From NCBI GenBank assembly GCA_963724435.1, contig CAVRUN010000005.1, positions 744,001 to 808,000 on the forward strand: a stretch of 64,000 bases of DNA. Reading direction: 5' to 3'. Shown piece after piece: positions 18,015 through 26,528 of the stretch. Both the position numbers and the translations under genes were made by a program. Origin of the DNA: AP-15 sp963724435. Its GTDB lineage: Bacteria > Pseudomonadota > Alphaproteobacteria > ATCC43930 > CGMCC-115725. Position 1 is the stretch's first letter. Each line of letters opens with the position of its first letter. Below the pieces are notes generated by a model that searched no databases, was not told where the DNA came from, and saw only the letters and a program-made list of their open reading frames with translations.

Positions 18015-18707
18015 ATGGAAGGGGTGATCGACATGCCGGTCGCGGGCAATCTCGCCACCGTGCAGGCCCGTATCGAAGCGGCGACCAGGGCCGCCGGACG
18101 AGCGCCCGGAAGCGTGGCGTTGGTCGCCGTCAGCAAGACACAACCGGCCACCGCGGTGCGTGAAGCGCTGGTTGCCGGGCATCGCCTGTTCGGGGAAAAT
18201 CGGGTGCAGGAAGCGCAGGCCAAATATCCCCAGCTGCGCGAATCGTTTCCCGACCTCGCCTTGCACCTTATCGGCCCGTTGCAGACCAACAAGGTCAAGG
18301 ATGCCGTCGCCTTGTTCGACGTTATCGAGACCGTCGATCGGCCGCGGCTCGCTACGGCACTCGCGCAAGAGATGGAGCGCACCGGTCGCCGCCTGCCATG
18401 TCTGATCGAGGTCAATACCGGCGAGGAGCCGCAAAAATCGGGGGTTATGCCGGAAGCCGCCGACGCATTCGTGCTCGAATGCCGCGACCAGCTCGGCCTA
18501 CCGATCATCGGGCTGATGTGCGTTCCGCCGCTCGATCAAGAGCCGGCGCCGCATTTTGCGCTATTGCGCGAGATTGCCCGCCGCAACGGCCTCGAAGTCT
18601 TAAGCATGGGGATGAGCGCTGATTTCGAGACCGCGATCCGCTTTGGCGCGACGCATGTGCGGGTCGGCACCGCGATCTTTGGCGCCCGCCGCTCCCCGCC
18701 GGCATAG
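18015..18707 (+). CDS. yggS: YggS-family pyridoxal phosphate homeostasis protein
   Basis: 230 residues, a single TIM-barrel domain of the alanine-racemase N-domain fold that binds PLP without known catalysis and balances vitamin B6 pools. The PLP lysine is in ALVAVSKTQPA; GENRVQEAQAKYP, HLIGPLQTNKVK and the phosphate-binding end LSMGMSADFETAIRFGATHVR are all standard. ATG 18015 has CGGAGG upstream. It is divergent from the DUF3576 gene. Confidence 0.92.
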   Translation: MEGVIDMPVAGNLATVQARIEAATRAAGRAPGSVALVAVSKTQPATAVREALVAGHRLFGENRVQEAQAKYPQLRESFPDLALHLIGPLQTNKVKDAVALFDVIETVDRPRLATALAQEMERTGRRLPCLIEVNTGEEPQKSGVMPEAADAFVLECRDQLGLPIIGLMCVPPLDQEPAPHFALLREIARRNGLEVLSMGMSADFETAIRFGATHVRVGTAIFGARRSPPA

Positions 18708-18725
18708 CGACTCGGGAGGAGGAAG

Positions 18726-19769
18726 ATGCGGGTATTCACGACGCTACCGCAAGAAAACCTGCGCGAGGTAGCATCGGCGGCGCGCGGCATCGAGGCCGAT
18801 GGCTATGACGGCGTCGTCTCGATGGAAAACAAACACGACCCGTTTTTAGCGCTGGCGATCGCCGGCACCGTCACCGAGCGCATCGAATTGCATAATGGGG
18901 TCGCGATCGCCTTTGCCCGCTCGCCAATGGCAGTGGCCCAGGTCGGCTGGGATCTGGCGGGGGCGACCGCCGGCCGCTTTGTCGTCGGGCTCGGCTCGCA
19001 AGTGCGCGCCCACAATGAGCGCCGGTTTTCGGTGCCGTGGACCCCTCCTGCCCCGCGCATGCGCGAATATGTCCAGGTGCTGCGCGCGATCTGGCGCTGC
19101 TGGAAAACCGGCGAGCGGCCTTCCTACGAAGGCGAGCATTACCGCTTCACATTGATGACCCCGAACTTCACGCCCGAGCCGATTGATGCTCCGCCCCCTG
19201 CGGTCATGATCGCGGCGGTCGGCCCGGCGATGCTGAGGGTGGCGGGGGAGGAATGCGACGGGGTCAAGCTGCACGGCTTTTGCACGCGCCGCTATATCGA
19301 GGAGGCGGTGATGCCGCGGCTCACCGGCGGGCTCGCCAAGGCCGGGCGCCGGCGCGAGAATTTCGAGATTTCGGGCGGCGGCTTTCTCGCGACCGGCCCC
19401 GATGATGCGACCGTCGCGCGCATGTTCGAGTGGGTTCGCCAACGGGTGGCTTTTTACGGATCGACCCCGGCCTATTACCCGGTGTTGGCTCTGCATGGGC
19501 TCGAAGACCTCGGACACAAGCTCAACGCGATGGTCCGCCAAGGCAAATGGGCCGAGATGGCCAGGGAAGTGCCGGATGATGTGGCGCACCTGTTCGCCGC
19601 CGTCGGGCGCTGGGACGAGATCGCCAAAGCAATCGAGCAGCGCTTTGGCGGGCTCGCCGATGCGATTAACGCCCGCGCCAATCCGGACGCGCCGGGGCAC
19701 CTGCCGCGCGAGCTGATCCAGGACATTCGCCGGCTGCCGCGGGCCTTCACCGGGTTCGCCATCAGCTAA
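18726..19769 (+). CDS. LLM-class F420-type oxidoreductase (TIGR03617-like)
   Basis: 347 residues in the luciferase-like monooxygenase TIM-barrel family. Visible are ENKHDPFLALAIAGTVTERI, the GRFVVGLGSQVRAHNERR substrate/cofactor region, PPAVMIAAVGPAMLRVAGE and a C-terminal RWDEIAKAIEQRFGGLAD. The family is usually assigned to F420, though FMN use cannot be excluded. It follows yggS by 18 bases with a strong GGAGGAGG site, but a functional link is not apparent. The substrate is unknown. Confidence 0.8.
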   Translation: MRVFTTLPQENLREVASAARGIEADGYDGVVSMENKHDPFLALAIAGTVTERIELHNGVAIAFARSPMAVAQVGWDLAGATAGRFVVGLGSQVRAHNERRFSVPWTPPAPRMREYVQVLRAIWRCWKTGERPSYEGEHYRFTLMTPNFTPEPIDAPPPAVMIAAVGPAMLRVAGEECDGVKLHGFCTRRYIEEAVMPRLTGGLAKAGRRRENFEISGGGFLATGPDDATVARMFEWVRQRVAFYGSTPAYYPVLALHGLEDLGHKLNAMVRQGKWAEMAREVPDDVAHLFAAVGRWDEIAKAIEQRFGGLADAINARANPDAPGHLPRELIQDIRRLPRAFTGFAIS

Positions 19770-19889
19770 CGCGAAACAACGCTACGCCTGGCGGAGAGCC
19801 TGACCTGAACAGCCGGGCGAAAAAACGCTTGCAAATTGTGATCCTGTTTTGTTCTATAAGAACGGTTAATGAACAGACAGGAGAGCGCA

Positions 19890-20390
19890 ATGACACGATG
19901 GACCCTGGTCACCGCCGCATCCGCCCTTTTCGCGGCGGCATTGTGGCACCTTCCCGCAACCGCACAGCGAACCGTGCCGGCGCAGAACGCGACGTCCTCC
20001 CTCCCGCAAACGGTAGCCACGAGAACGGTGGTCGACCAAGCGGCGCCGCGCGCATCCGCTCCTCAACTAATCACCTTCGACGAATACCGCGAGTTTCGCT
20101 TGAACAACATCGCCGAGCGCCGCGCACGGCTGACGCGAGCACTCGCGGCAACCGATCTGTCGGCAACCGAGAAAGCGAGCTTAGAGGGACGCAAAGCCTA
20201 TTACGACCGGCTCGCGGCGATGCCGGCCGATCAGCGCGACCGGCAGTTTCGTGACCGCTTCGACCAGATCGACACCAATCACGATGGCATGATCGATAAC
20301 GCCGAACGCACCGCATGGCGGGAAAAGCAACGCGAGCATTATCACGAACTGGTTGCCGATCACGCCCCAGCCAATGCTCAACCGCGCTAA
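19890..20390 (+). CDS. Exported EF-hand calcium-binding protein
   Basis: 166 residues. A signal peptide (MTRWTLVTAASALFAAALWH ... ATAQ) is followed by a helical region rich in Arg and Ala and one canonical EF-hand loop, DQIDTNHDGMIDNAE, with Asp at positions 1, 3 and 12-Glu pattern. It should bind Ca2+ in the periplasm. ATG 19890 has AGGAG upstream; an earlier in-frame ATG at 19869 would lengthen the signal by seven residues. Only one EF-hand is obvious. Confidence 0.8.
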   Translation: MTRWTLVTAASALFAAALWHLPATAQRTVPAQNATSSLPQTVATRTVVDQAAPRASAPQLITFDEYREFRLNNIAERRARLTRALAATDLSATEKASLEGRKAYYDRLAAMPADQRDRQFRDRFDQIDTNHDGMIDNAERTAWREKQREHYHELVADHAPANAQPR

Positions 20391-20546
20391 TCTGGCCGGG
20401 ACAGAGATCACTCGCTAAGCTTATCGGACAGAGCCGATCTCGGCTGCCGACAGCGCCGCGTGGCTGGTAAATTCTGGCCCGCCGCTGAAGCCGCGTGCTA
20501 CGGTGCCGGCGGAAGGAAACCGCTCAATCCCCAAAAGGAGAAAATC

Positions 20547-20867
20547 ATGGCGCAATCGCAACCTTCATCGGCTCGCGACCAGGTCCGCAACATCGTACCC
20601 GGATTAATAGATCTCAGCGAACGCGTGCTGTTTGGCGAAGTCTGGGAGCGTCCGGGCCTCTCAAAACGCGACCGCAGCCTGATCACCTGCGCCACCTTAA
20701 TCGCGCTCGGCCGCGAGAAGCAGCTTGTTGGACATCTGCAGCGCGCGCTCGACAATGGTCTGACCAAAAACGAACTGAGCGAAGTTATAACCCATCTCGC
20801 CTTCTACGCCGGCTGGCCGGCAGCAATGACGGCAGCTCTCGTCGCTAAGGACGTGTTCGAGAAATAA
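20547..20867 (+). CDS. Carboxymuconolactone decarboxylase-family protein
   Basis: 106 residues, the small all-helical CMD/AhpD fold. It has the motif LFGEVWERPGLSKRDRSLIT and LVGHLQRALDNGLTKNELSEVI followed by HLAFYAGWPAAMTA. The AhpD-type CxxC pair is absent; a single cysteine lies in SLITCATLIAL, so it is a decarboxylase-like rather than a peroxiredoxin-reductase member. ATG 20547 with AGGAG is preferred over the frame start at 20460. It precedes the next dehydrogenase by 38 bases and is probably in the same transcript. Confidence 0.88.
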   Translation: MAQSQPSSARDQVRNIVPGLIDLSERVLFGEVWERPGLSKRDRSLITCATLIALGREKQLVGHLQRALDNGLTKNELSEVITHLAFYAGWPAAMTAALVAKDVFEK

Positions 20868-20905
20868 TCGCGGACAACACCTGCGGCTGATCGAAGGAGC
20901 GCGAG

Positions 20906-21862
20906 ATGAAGATCGGTTTTATCGGCTTGGGGATGATGGGTTCGGGGATGGCCGCGAACCTGCAGAAGGCCGGACATGAACTCATTGTCCATGACCTTCG
21001 CCATGCTGCGGCCGAGCCCTATCTCGCGAACGGCGCTCAATGGGTCGACAGCCCGCGGGCAGTGGCCGAGGCGTCCGAAATCGTGTTCACCTCGCTTCCC
21101 GGTCCGCCCGAGGTCGAAGCAGTGGCGCTCGGCGACAATGGCCTGTTAAGCGGGATGAGCCGCGGCAAGGCTTATTTCGACCTGTCAACCAACTCGCCGA
21201 CTGTCGTGCGCAGGATCAACGCCGCCTTTGCAGAACGCGACGTCTACATGCTCAACTCGCCGGTCAGCGGCGGGCCCCGCGGGGCTCGCACCGGCAAGCT
21301 CGCGCTGTGGGTCGGCGGCGACGAACAAATCTTTAACCGCTACAAAACCGTGCTCGACGCAATGGGCGACAAGGCGCGCTATGTCGGCCCGATCGGCGCC
21401 GGCTCGGTCGCGAAACTTGTGCATAACGGCGCCGGCTACTGCATCCAGACCGCGCTTGCCGAGATGTTCACGGTCGGGATCAAGGCCGGGGTCGAACCGC
21501 TCGCGCTGTGGGAAGCGGTGCGCGAGGGGGCCAGCGGGCGTCGTCGCACCTTTGACGGGCTGATCGACCAGTTCCTGCCTGGCACTTATGAACCCGCCGC
21601 TTTCGCACTGCGGCTCGCGCACAAGGACATGTCGCTCGCTACTCAGCTCGGCCGCGACTTCAATGTGCCGATGCGGATTGCCAATCTCGCCTTGGCCGAA
21701 CTCTCCGAGGCACTCAATCGCGGCTGGGGAAATCGCGACTCGCGCTCGCCTATGCTCATTCAGCAGGAGCGCGCCGGGGTCGAGATCCGCGTTGATCCCA
21801 AACGCATACAAGAAGTGCTCGATCGCGACCCGCCGCCAAGGGACGACCCCAAGCACGGCTAA
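20906..21862 (+). CDS. NAD(P)-dependent beta-hydroxyacid dehydrogenase (3-hydroxyisobutyrate dehydrogenase family)
   Basis: 318 residues. The Rossmann entry is KIGFIGLGMMGSGMAANLQKAG, the substrate-binding motif SPVSGGPRGARTGKLAL, and the catalytic lysine lies in GAGSVAKLVHNG. The C-terminal all-helical domain contains FALRLAHKDMSLATQLG. Enzymes of this family oxidise 3-hydroxyisobutyrate, tartronate semialdehyde, sulfolactaldehyde and similar acids; the true substrate is open. AAGGAG lies upstream of the ATG. It is followed by convergent catabolic genes. Confidence 0.88.
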   Translation: MKIGFIGLGMMGSGMAANLQKAGHELIVHDLRHAAAEPYLANGAQWVDSPRAVAEASEIVFTSLPGPPEVEAVALGDNGLLSGMSRGKAYFDLSTNSPTVVRRINAAFAERDVYMLNSPVSGGPRGARTGKLALWVGGDEQIFNRYKTVLDAMGDKARYVGPIGAGSVAKLVHNGAGYCIQTALAEMFTVGIKAGVEPLALWEAVREGASGRRRTFDGLIDQFLPGTYEPAAFALRLAHKDMSLATQLGRDFNVPMRIANLALAELSEALNRGWGNRDSRSPMLIQQERAGVEIRVDPKRIQEVLDRDPPPRDDPKHG

Positions 21863-21953
21863 GAGGAGTAAAGCGGATTTGCGCTCGATTGTTGCGGGGA
21901 GCTCCTAGCGCGGCGAAGCAATTCCCGCAATGACGGCCGCGCTCCGCTGGCGA

Positions 21954-23054
21954 TCAGGCGACGCGGTAGCGCTCGATCGTGGCCTTGTTGAATTTGAGGC
22001 CGAGCCCGGGTGCGGTCGGCATCAGCAATTCGCCGTTTTGCTGCTGCGGCACTTCTTCGAACAACGGCATCAGCCACGGCATGTATTCGACCGTCAGGCC
22101 GTTCGGGATGGCGCCGATCAGATGGACATGGACCTCGGGGATCAGATGGCTGACGACCGGCAGGTTGAAGGCCTCAGCCATGCCGGCAACCTTCATCCAT
22201 TGGGTGATCCCGCCGACCCGCACCAGGTCGATCATCACGACATCAACCGAGCGCGCCTCGACCATGTGGCGGAACGGCACGATACCCCAGACGTATTCCC
22301 CGCCCGCGACAGGCGTTGATAAGGCTGCGGTGACCCGCGACAGCCCGGCGAAATCATCGGCGGTGGTGACGTCCTCGAGCCAGAACAGTCCGGCTCCGGC
22401 ATCCTCGACCCGTTTGCCAATATCGATCGCCTGCTCCGGCCGCCAGCGCTGATTGATGTCGCACATCAGCTTGATGTCGGGGCCGATTGCCTCGCGCACC
22501 CGGCGCATTCGGTCGACTTCCTTTGCCGGCGTAGTCTCGCCCGGCAATGCCAGCTGCGTCTTCATCTCGCGCCAGCCGCGGTCTTTCAGTGTCGCCGCAG
22601 CCTGCACGACCCGATCAAGCGAAAGCCCACGCATCAAGGCGCCGCTGGCGTAGGTCGGGACCCGGTCGCGCGCACCACCGAGCACTTTCCACAATGGCAG
22701 GTTCATCGACTTGGCGCGCAGATCCCACAACGCGGTGTCAATCGCCGAGATCGCGAGATTGAAGATACCGCCCGGTCCCGCCGATCCCGCCGCATTCCGC
22801 AACTTTGCCGCGACCATCTCGACCCGCACCGGGTCTTCGCCGACGCACAGCGCCCCCAACTCCTCGACGGCGCGTTTAAGGCTGCCGGTCAGCGCCCCGC
22901 CGAAATAGGTGGCACCGACACCGACAGCACCGTCATCGGTCTCGACTTCGACCGGCACGATCAGCCGCTTCCCGTTCGGATTTTCCGCGGCGCCCGCAAG
23001 CGGCTCATCGGCCGGGAGGGCAACGATCTCGGCGCGGACGCCGGTAACTTTCAT
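21954..23054 (-). CDS. Mandelate racemase/muconate lactonizing enzyme-family protein
   Basis: 366 residues of the enolase superfamily. The N-terminal capping domain is followed by a barrel with the first catalytic lysine region REMKTQLALPG, metal ligands in LMCDINQRW, WLEDV and PVAGGEYVWG, and a C-terminal VSHLIPEVHVHLIGAIPNG with a catalytic histidine. Members act as acid-sugar dehydratases or racemases after proton abstraction next to a carboxylate. The substrate is unknown. It follows the class II aldolase by 18 bases, so one pathway is likely. Confidence 0.87.
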   Translation of the reverse strand: MKVTGVRAEIVALPADEPLAGAAENPNGKRLIVPVEVETDDGAVGVGATYFGGALTGSLKRAVEELGALCVGEDPVRVEMVAAKLRNAAGSAGPGGIFNLAISAIDTALWDLRAKSMNLPLWKVLGGARDRVPTYASGALMRGLSLDRVVQAAATLKDRGWREMKTQLALPGETTPAKEVDRMRRVREAIGPDIKLMCDINQRWRPEQAIDIGKRVEDAGAGLFWLEDVTTADDFAGLSRVTAALSTPVAGGEYVWGIVPFRHMVEARSVDVVMIDLVRVGGITQWMKVAGMAEAFNLPVVSHLIPEVHVHLIGAIPNGLTVEYMPWLMPLFEEVPQQQNGELLMPTAPGLGLKFNKATIERYRVA

Positions 23055-23072
23055 TTATCAGGCCCCCGCGGA

Positions 23073-23858
23073 TCAGGTCTTGTAGTTCGGATCGAGCCGG
23101 TCAAGCATCCGCAGCAAGGCCGGCCACTCACGCTGGCCCTGCAGGCGCGGCATGTTGCCGGTGAACTGCGCAGCTTGGCGCTCGCAGGTGTCCGCCGACG
23201 GGACCACCATCTTGGCGCCGGAAGCGACGGCGGCCTGGATCTTCAGCTGCGCTTCGGCCGAGCGCTCGAAATGGTAGGTCAGCGAAAACGCCTCGGCGAC
23301 GTTGCGACCGGTGGCCAACAGACCATGATTGCGCAAAACCAGCACCGGATAATCGGCGATGTCGTGTTGCAGCCGCTCGCGCTCGTCCATATCGAGCGAG
23401 ACGCCTTCGTAATCATGATAACCGAGCCGGTTATAAAAGCGCATCGCCCATTGCGAGAGCGGCAGCAGCCCCTCTTCCAACGCGCCGACCGCGATATCGG
23501 CCTCAGTGTGAGTGTGGACCACGCACTCGACATCCGGTCGGCCGAGGTAGATCGCGCCGTGAATGACGACACCGGCGTTGATCGGCTCATGTTCGGACGG
23601 CTCGATCAGATGGCCGTCGTCGATATCAACCTTGAGGAGGTTCGAGGCGGTAATCTCGTCGAACATCAGCCCGGACGGGTTGATCAGCATCTGGTTGGTG
23701 GTGCCGGGCACCCGCGCCGAGTTATGGGTCAACACCAAATCGTCCCACCCAAAATGCGCGATCAGCCGGTAGCAGGCGGCGAGATCGACCCGCACCTTCC
23801 ATTCCTCAGGCCCGATATGCGCCGGTCGGCGCGAAATGTTGGCTTCGAGCGTGTCCAT
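23073..23858 (-). CDS. Class II aldolase/adducin-family protein
   Basis: 261 residues. The zinc site is given by VVHTHTEADIAVGAL and the later VLRNHGLLATGRN histidine; GLMFDEITASNLLKVD and the acidic GVVIHGAIYLGRPD segment are standard. These enzymes cleave or decarboxylate phosphorylated or free sugar acids. ATG 23858 has GGAGAG upstream and starts the domain; the frame extends to 23930. Likely cotranscribed with the downstream enolase-superfamily gene. Confidence 0.87.
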   Translation of the reverse strand: MDTLEANISRRPAHIGPEEWKVRVDLAACYRLIAHFGWDDLVLTHNSARVPGTTNQMLINPSGLMFDEITASNLLKVDIDDGHLIEPSEHEPINAGVVIHGAIYLGRPDVECVVHTHTEADIAVGALEEGLLPLSQWAMRFYNRLGYHDYEGVSLDMDERERLQHDIADYPVLVLRNHGLLATGRNVAEAFSLTYHFERSAEAQLKIQAAVASGAKMVVPSADTCERQAAQFTGNMPRLQGQREWPALLRMLDRLDPNYKT

Positions 23859-23975
23859 GTTCGGTCTCTCCGTAGTCAACCGGGTAGGTGGGTTTAGGGT
23901 ACCGAAGCCAACCACCCGGCGCACATGCAATTATTGCTGGGCTTCGCGGCGTTCAGCCGATCCTCGGATCAGGAG

Positions 23976-24368
23976 CTAGGCCGGGGTGAACATCGGGACC
24001 GGGGGGCCACCCTCGCTGTCTTTGAAGACGAGCCGCACGGGATGGCCAATACGGATGCTGTCGAGGTCGCAATCGACGATGTTGGTCATCATGGTCGGAC
24101 CCTCGGCCAAGGTCACGTACGCGATCGCGTAGGGGATCGGGGCGCGGCGCATCACGCTGTAGGTGTAAATCGTGCCGTTACCCGAAGCCTGCTGCAATTC
24201 GGTCCTGCCGCTGAAGCAGAACGGGCATCGCGCCCGCGGATAGTAATGCACCTTGCCGCAGGCGTTGCATTTGCCAATCATCAGCTTGCCCGCGGCGGCA
24301 GCGTCCCAGAACGCCTTGGTTTCGAGATTGGCGACCGGGGCCTGAATTTTGCGCTCCTGGCTCTGCAT
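23976..24368 (-). CDS. Zn-ribbon OB-fold protein (DUF35), thiolase partner
   Basis: 130 residues: a rubredoxin-like zinc ribbon (IGKCNACGKVHYYPRARCPFC, four cysteines) then an OB fold (GNGTIYTYSVMRRAPIPYAIAYV, DLDSIRIGHPVRLVF). DUF35 proteins form complexes with SCP-x-type thiolases and acyl-CoA enzymes and probably shuttle CoA intermediates. ATG 24368 lies five bases after the thiolase stop with a GGGAG site, so the two are coupled. Confidence 0.92.
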   Translation of the reverse strand: MQSQERKIQAPVANLETKAFWDAAAAGKLMIGKCNACGKVHYYPRARCPFCFSGRTELQQASGNGTIYTYSVMRRAPIPYAIAYVTLAEGPTMMTNIVDCDLDSIRIGHPVRLVFKDSEGGPPVPMFTPA

Positions 24369-24373
24369 GGCCG

Positions 24374-25546
24374 TCACTCCCTCTCCATGATCACGGTAGC
24401 CGAGCCGTGCCGGGTCCCGAGCGAGCCGCCGGTGCCGTGCGCCAAGGCGAGGCCGCAATCCGGGACCTGCACCTTTGGGTGGGCCTCACCGCGCAATTGC
24501 CTGACCGCCTCGACGACCTTGGTTAGACCACCGCGATTGGATGGGTGGTTGTTGCACAGCCCGCCGCCATCGGTGTTGAACGGCAGCTTGCCGGTGCCGG
24601 CAATCAGATTGCCGTCGGAAACGAACCGGCCGCCCTGTCCTTTCTCGCAAAAGCCGAGATCCTCGATCTGCATGACGACGGTGATCGTAAAGCTGTCGTA
24701 GATCGAGGCGTATTTGATGTCCGACGGCTTGACGCCAGCTTCGGCAAACGCCGCGGGTCCTGACCACACCGCCCCCGAATAGGTCAGATCGACCTCGCCG
24801 CCCATCTGGTGCTTCGGGGCTTCGCCGACGCCGATAATCTTGACCAAAGGCCGATTCAGGCTTTTTGCGACTTCCGGCTTGGCGACGATGATGGCGCCGC
24901 CGCCATCGCTGATCACGCAGCAATCGAGCCGGTGCAACGGGTCGGCGATCATCGGCGAATTGACGACGTCCTCGACGGTGACCACGTCGCGCAACATCGC
25001 GTGGGGGTTGTACTGTGCGTGGTGCGAGGCGGCGACTTTGACCCAGGCCAGCTGTTCGCTGGTCGTACCGTACTGGTGCATATGCCGCATCGCGCACATC
25101 GCGTACATGTTCGCGGTTGCCGGCCCATAGGGGTTCTCGAACGCGGTTTCGGCAGACTGCACCGCCGCGGTGCGGGGTGCTGTGCCGGTCGCCACCCCCT
25201 CGGTGCGCGGCCTTCCGGCCAAGGTGATCAAAGCGATCGAGCATTTGCCGAGCGCTATCGCCTCGGCGGCGTGCCCGACCTGCAGCAGGTATGACGACCC
25301 GCCAGTATCGGTCGAATCCCAGTGCCGCAATTTGAGCCCGAGATAATCGATCATCGACAGCGCGCCGAGGCCCGGCGTATCGCCCGCAGCGCAGAAATAG
25401 CCGTCGATGTCGTTTTTTGTCAGACCCGCATCGGCGAGCGCACCCGCAGCACATTCGGCATGCAATTGAAACAGCGACTTGTCGTCGGCCTTGCGCGTCG
25501 GGTGTTCGAATACCCCGACGATATTGGCCTTGCCCTTAATGCTCAT
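24374..25546 (-). CDS. Thiolase-family protein (SCP-x / acetyl-CoA acetyltransferase-like)
   Basis: 390 residues of the non-condensing or degradative SCP2-type thiolase group. Recognisable blocks are SLFQLHAECAAGALADAGLTK, ISDGGGAIIVAKPE, ASIYDSFTITVVMQIEDLGF, LPFNTDGGGLCNNHPSNRGG and the C-terminal LAHGTGGSLGTRHGSATVIM. The usual nucleophilic cysteine region near residue 90 reads STDTGGSSYLLQVGHAAEA, with Ser-Ser instead of Cys, as in many DUF35-paired thiolases. Likely acts on a CoA thioester in the local catabolic route together with the DUF35 protein. Confidence 0.87.
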   Translation of the reverse strand: MSIKGKANIVGVFEHPTRKADDKSLFQLHAECAAGALADAGLTKNDIDGYFCAAGDTPGLGALSMIDYLGLKLRHWDSTDTGGSSYLLQVGHAAEAIALGKCSIALITLAGRPRTEGVATGTAPRTAAVQSAETAFENPYGPATANMYAMCAMRHMHQYGTTSEQLAWVKVAASHHAQYNPHAMLRDVVTVEDVVNSPMIADPLHRLDCCVISDGGGAIIVAKPEVAKSLNRPLVKIIGVGEAPKHQMGGEVDLTYSGAVWSGPAAFAEAGVKPSDIKYASIYDSFTITVVMQIEDLGFCEKGQGGRFVSDGNLIAGTGKLPFNTDGGGLCNNHPSNRGGLTKVVEAVRQLRGEAHPKVQVPDCGLALAHGTGGSLGTRHGSATVIMERE

Positions 25547-25751
25547 CGCCGGCTGATCTCCCCTTCTCAGGCGAATGTAATCACCGGCGAATGGGATACC
25601 GTTCGGCCGCTGCGGTCAATCCTGGATCACGCGTGCCAGATCGAACTCCTCGACAGGAGTCCTCGGTGCGGCTGGGTTGGAAGGCACAGTGCTCGGCACG
25701 CGGGATCAGAAGGATCAGAGCCGAGCGCGTGCGGATACTTGGCCTTTCGGA

Positions 25752-26324
25752 TTAGGCTGCCCGAGGGGGTCCGAAGCCGTCGTCAGCTTGAGCGCAGGCG
25801 ATCACCTGGTCGCCATCCCAAATGCCGAGGATAACGCGAGCGTTGCCGTATTCGGCGACGAGGTACGGATCGAGCTTAATCTTCTCTTGAAACAATTCGC
25901 CGACGACAAAACCGACTGATGGGAGGCGGCTCTCCAATCGCTCGGCGGATTCACGGATAGCTGGCGGCATCGCGGAGAAATCGTCGATCTCCCGTTCGCG
26001 CCATTGTGCCGGTCCCTTTACCGGGAAGAAGAGGACGGTCGATCCTAGTGCAAACATCGTGACACCGGCGACGAAGCCCCAAGGAACTTGGTGCAGCGAT
26101 AGCAGGATGACAAACAAACTGACGCTGGCGAGCAACACCGCGACTTGGGCAAGCGCCACCGCCTGCTGGTGGCGATAGGCCCAACTGGCCGGATTGCGGT
26201 GGATCTGCTCGGTCTTATGACGCGCGAGGAACCCAGGATCGATCGGCTTTAGTCCACTCGCGAACGTTGCCGATTGCAATCTTTTGTGCTCGGAAACAGA
26301 AAAGCTTGCACCATCAAATGGCAT
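25752..26324 (-). CDS. Two-span membrane protein of unknown function
   Basis: 190 residues with two adjacent membrane spans (about residues 57-80, AVALAQVAVLLASVSLFVIL, and 85-105, GFVAGVTMFALGSTVLFFPV). The C-terminal domain (about 110-190) is soluble with alternating strands and helices. I do not recognise the family. ATG 26324 was chosen for the better leader; the frame extends to 26375. Confidence 0.6.
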   Translation of the reverse strand: MPFDGASFSVSEHKRLQSATFASGLKPIDPGFLARHKTEQIHRNPASWAYRHQQAVALAQVAVLLASVSLFVILLSLHQVPWGFVAGVTMFALGSTVLFFPVKGPAQWREREIDDFSAMPPAIRESAERLESRLPSVGFVVGELFQEKIKLDPYLVAEYGNARVILGIWDGDQVIACAQADDGFGPPRAA

Positions 26325-26528
26325 GGCAGCACCTGTGAATAGGTTGTGGCGTATGAACAACGCCGGCGGCCCCAAACTGTGCCATCTCAGTTTGCGGTTT
26401 TACCGCTAAACCACAGGAACGGTTTTGGCGGCCTCTCGCGCCCCGGCCGCCTGCCGATTTTTGATCGGGTCTGTTCTGCGCCGACCCAGCAACCCGCGCG
26501 CCTAGCAGAGACGAACCTGGCCGCAAGT

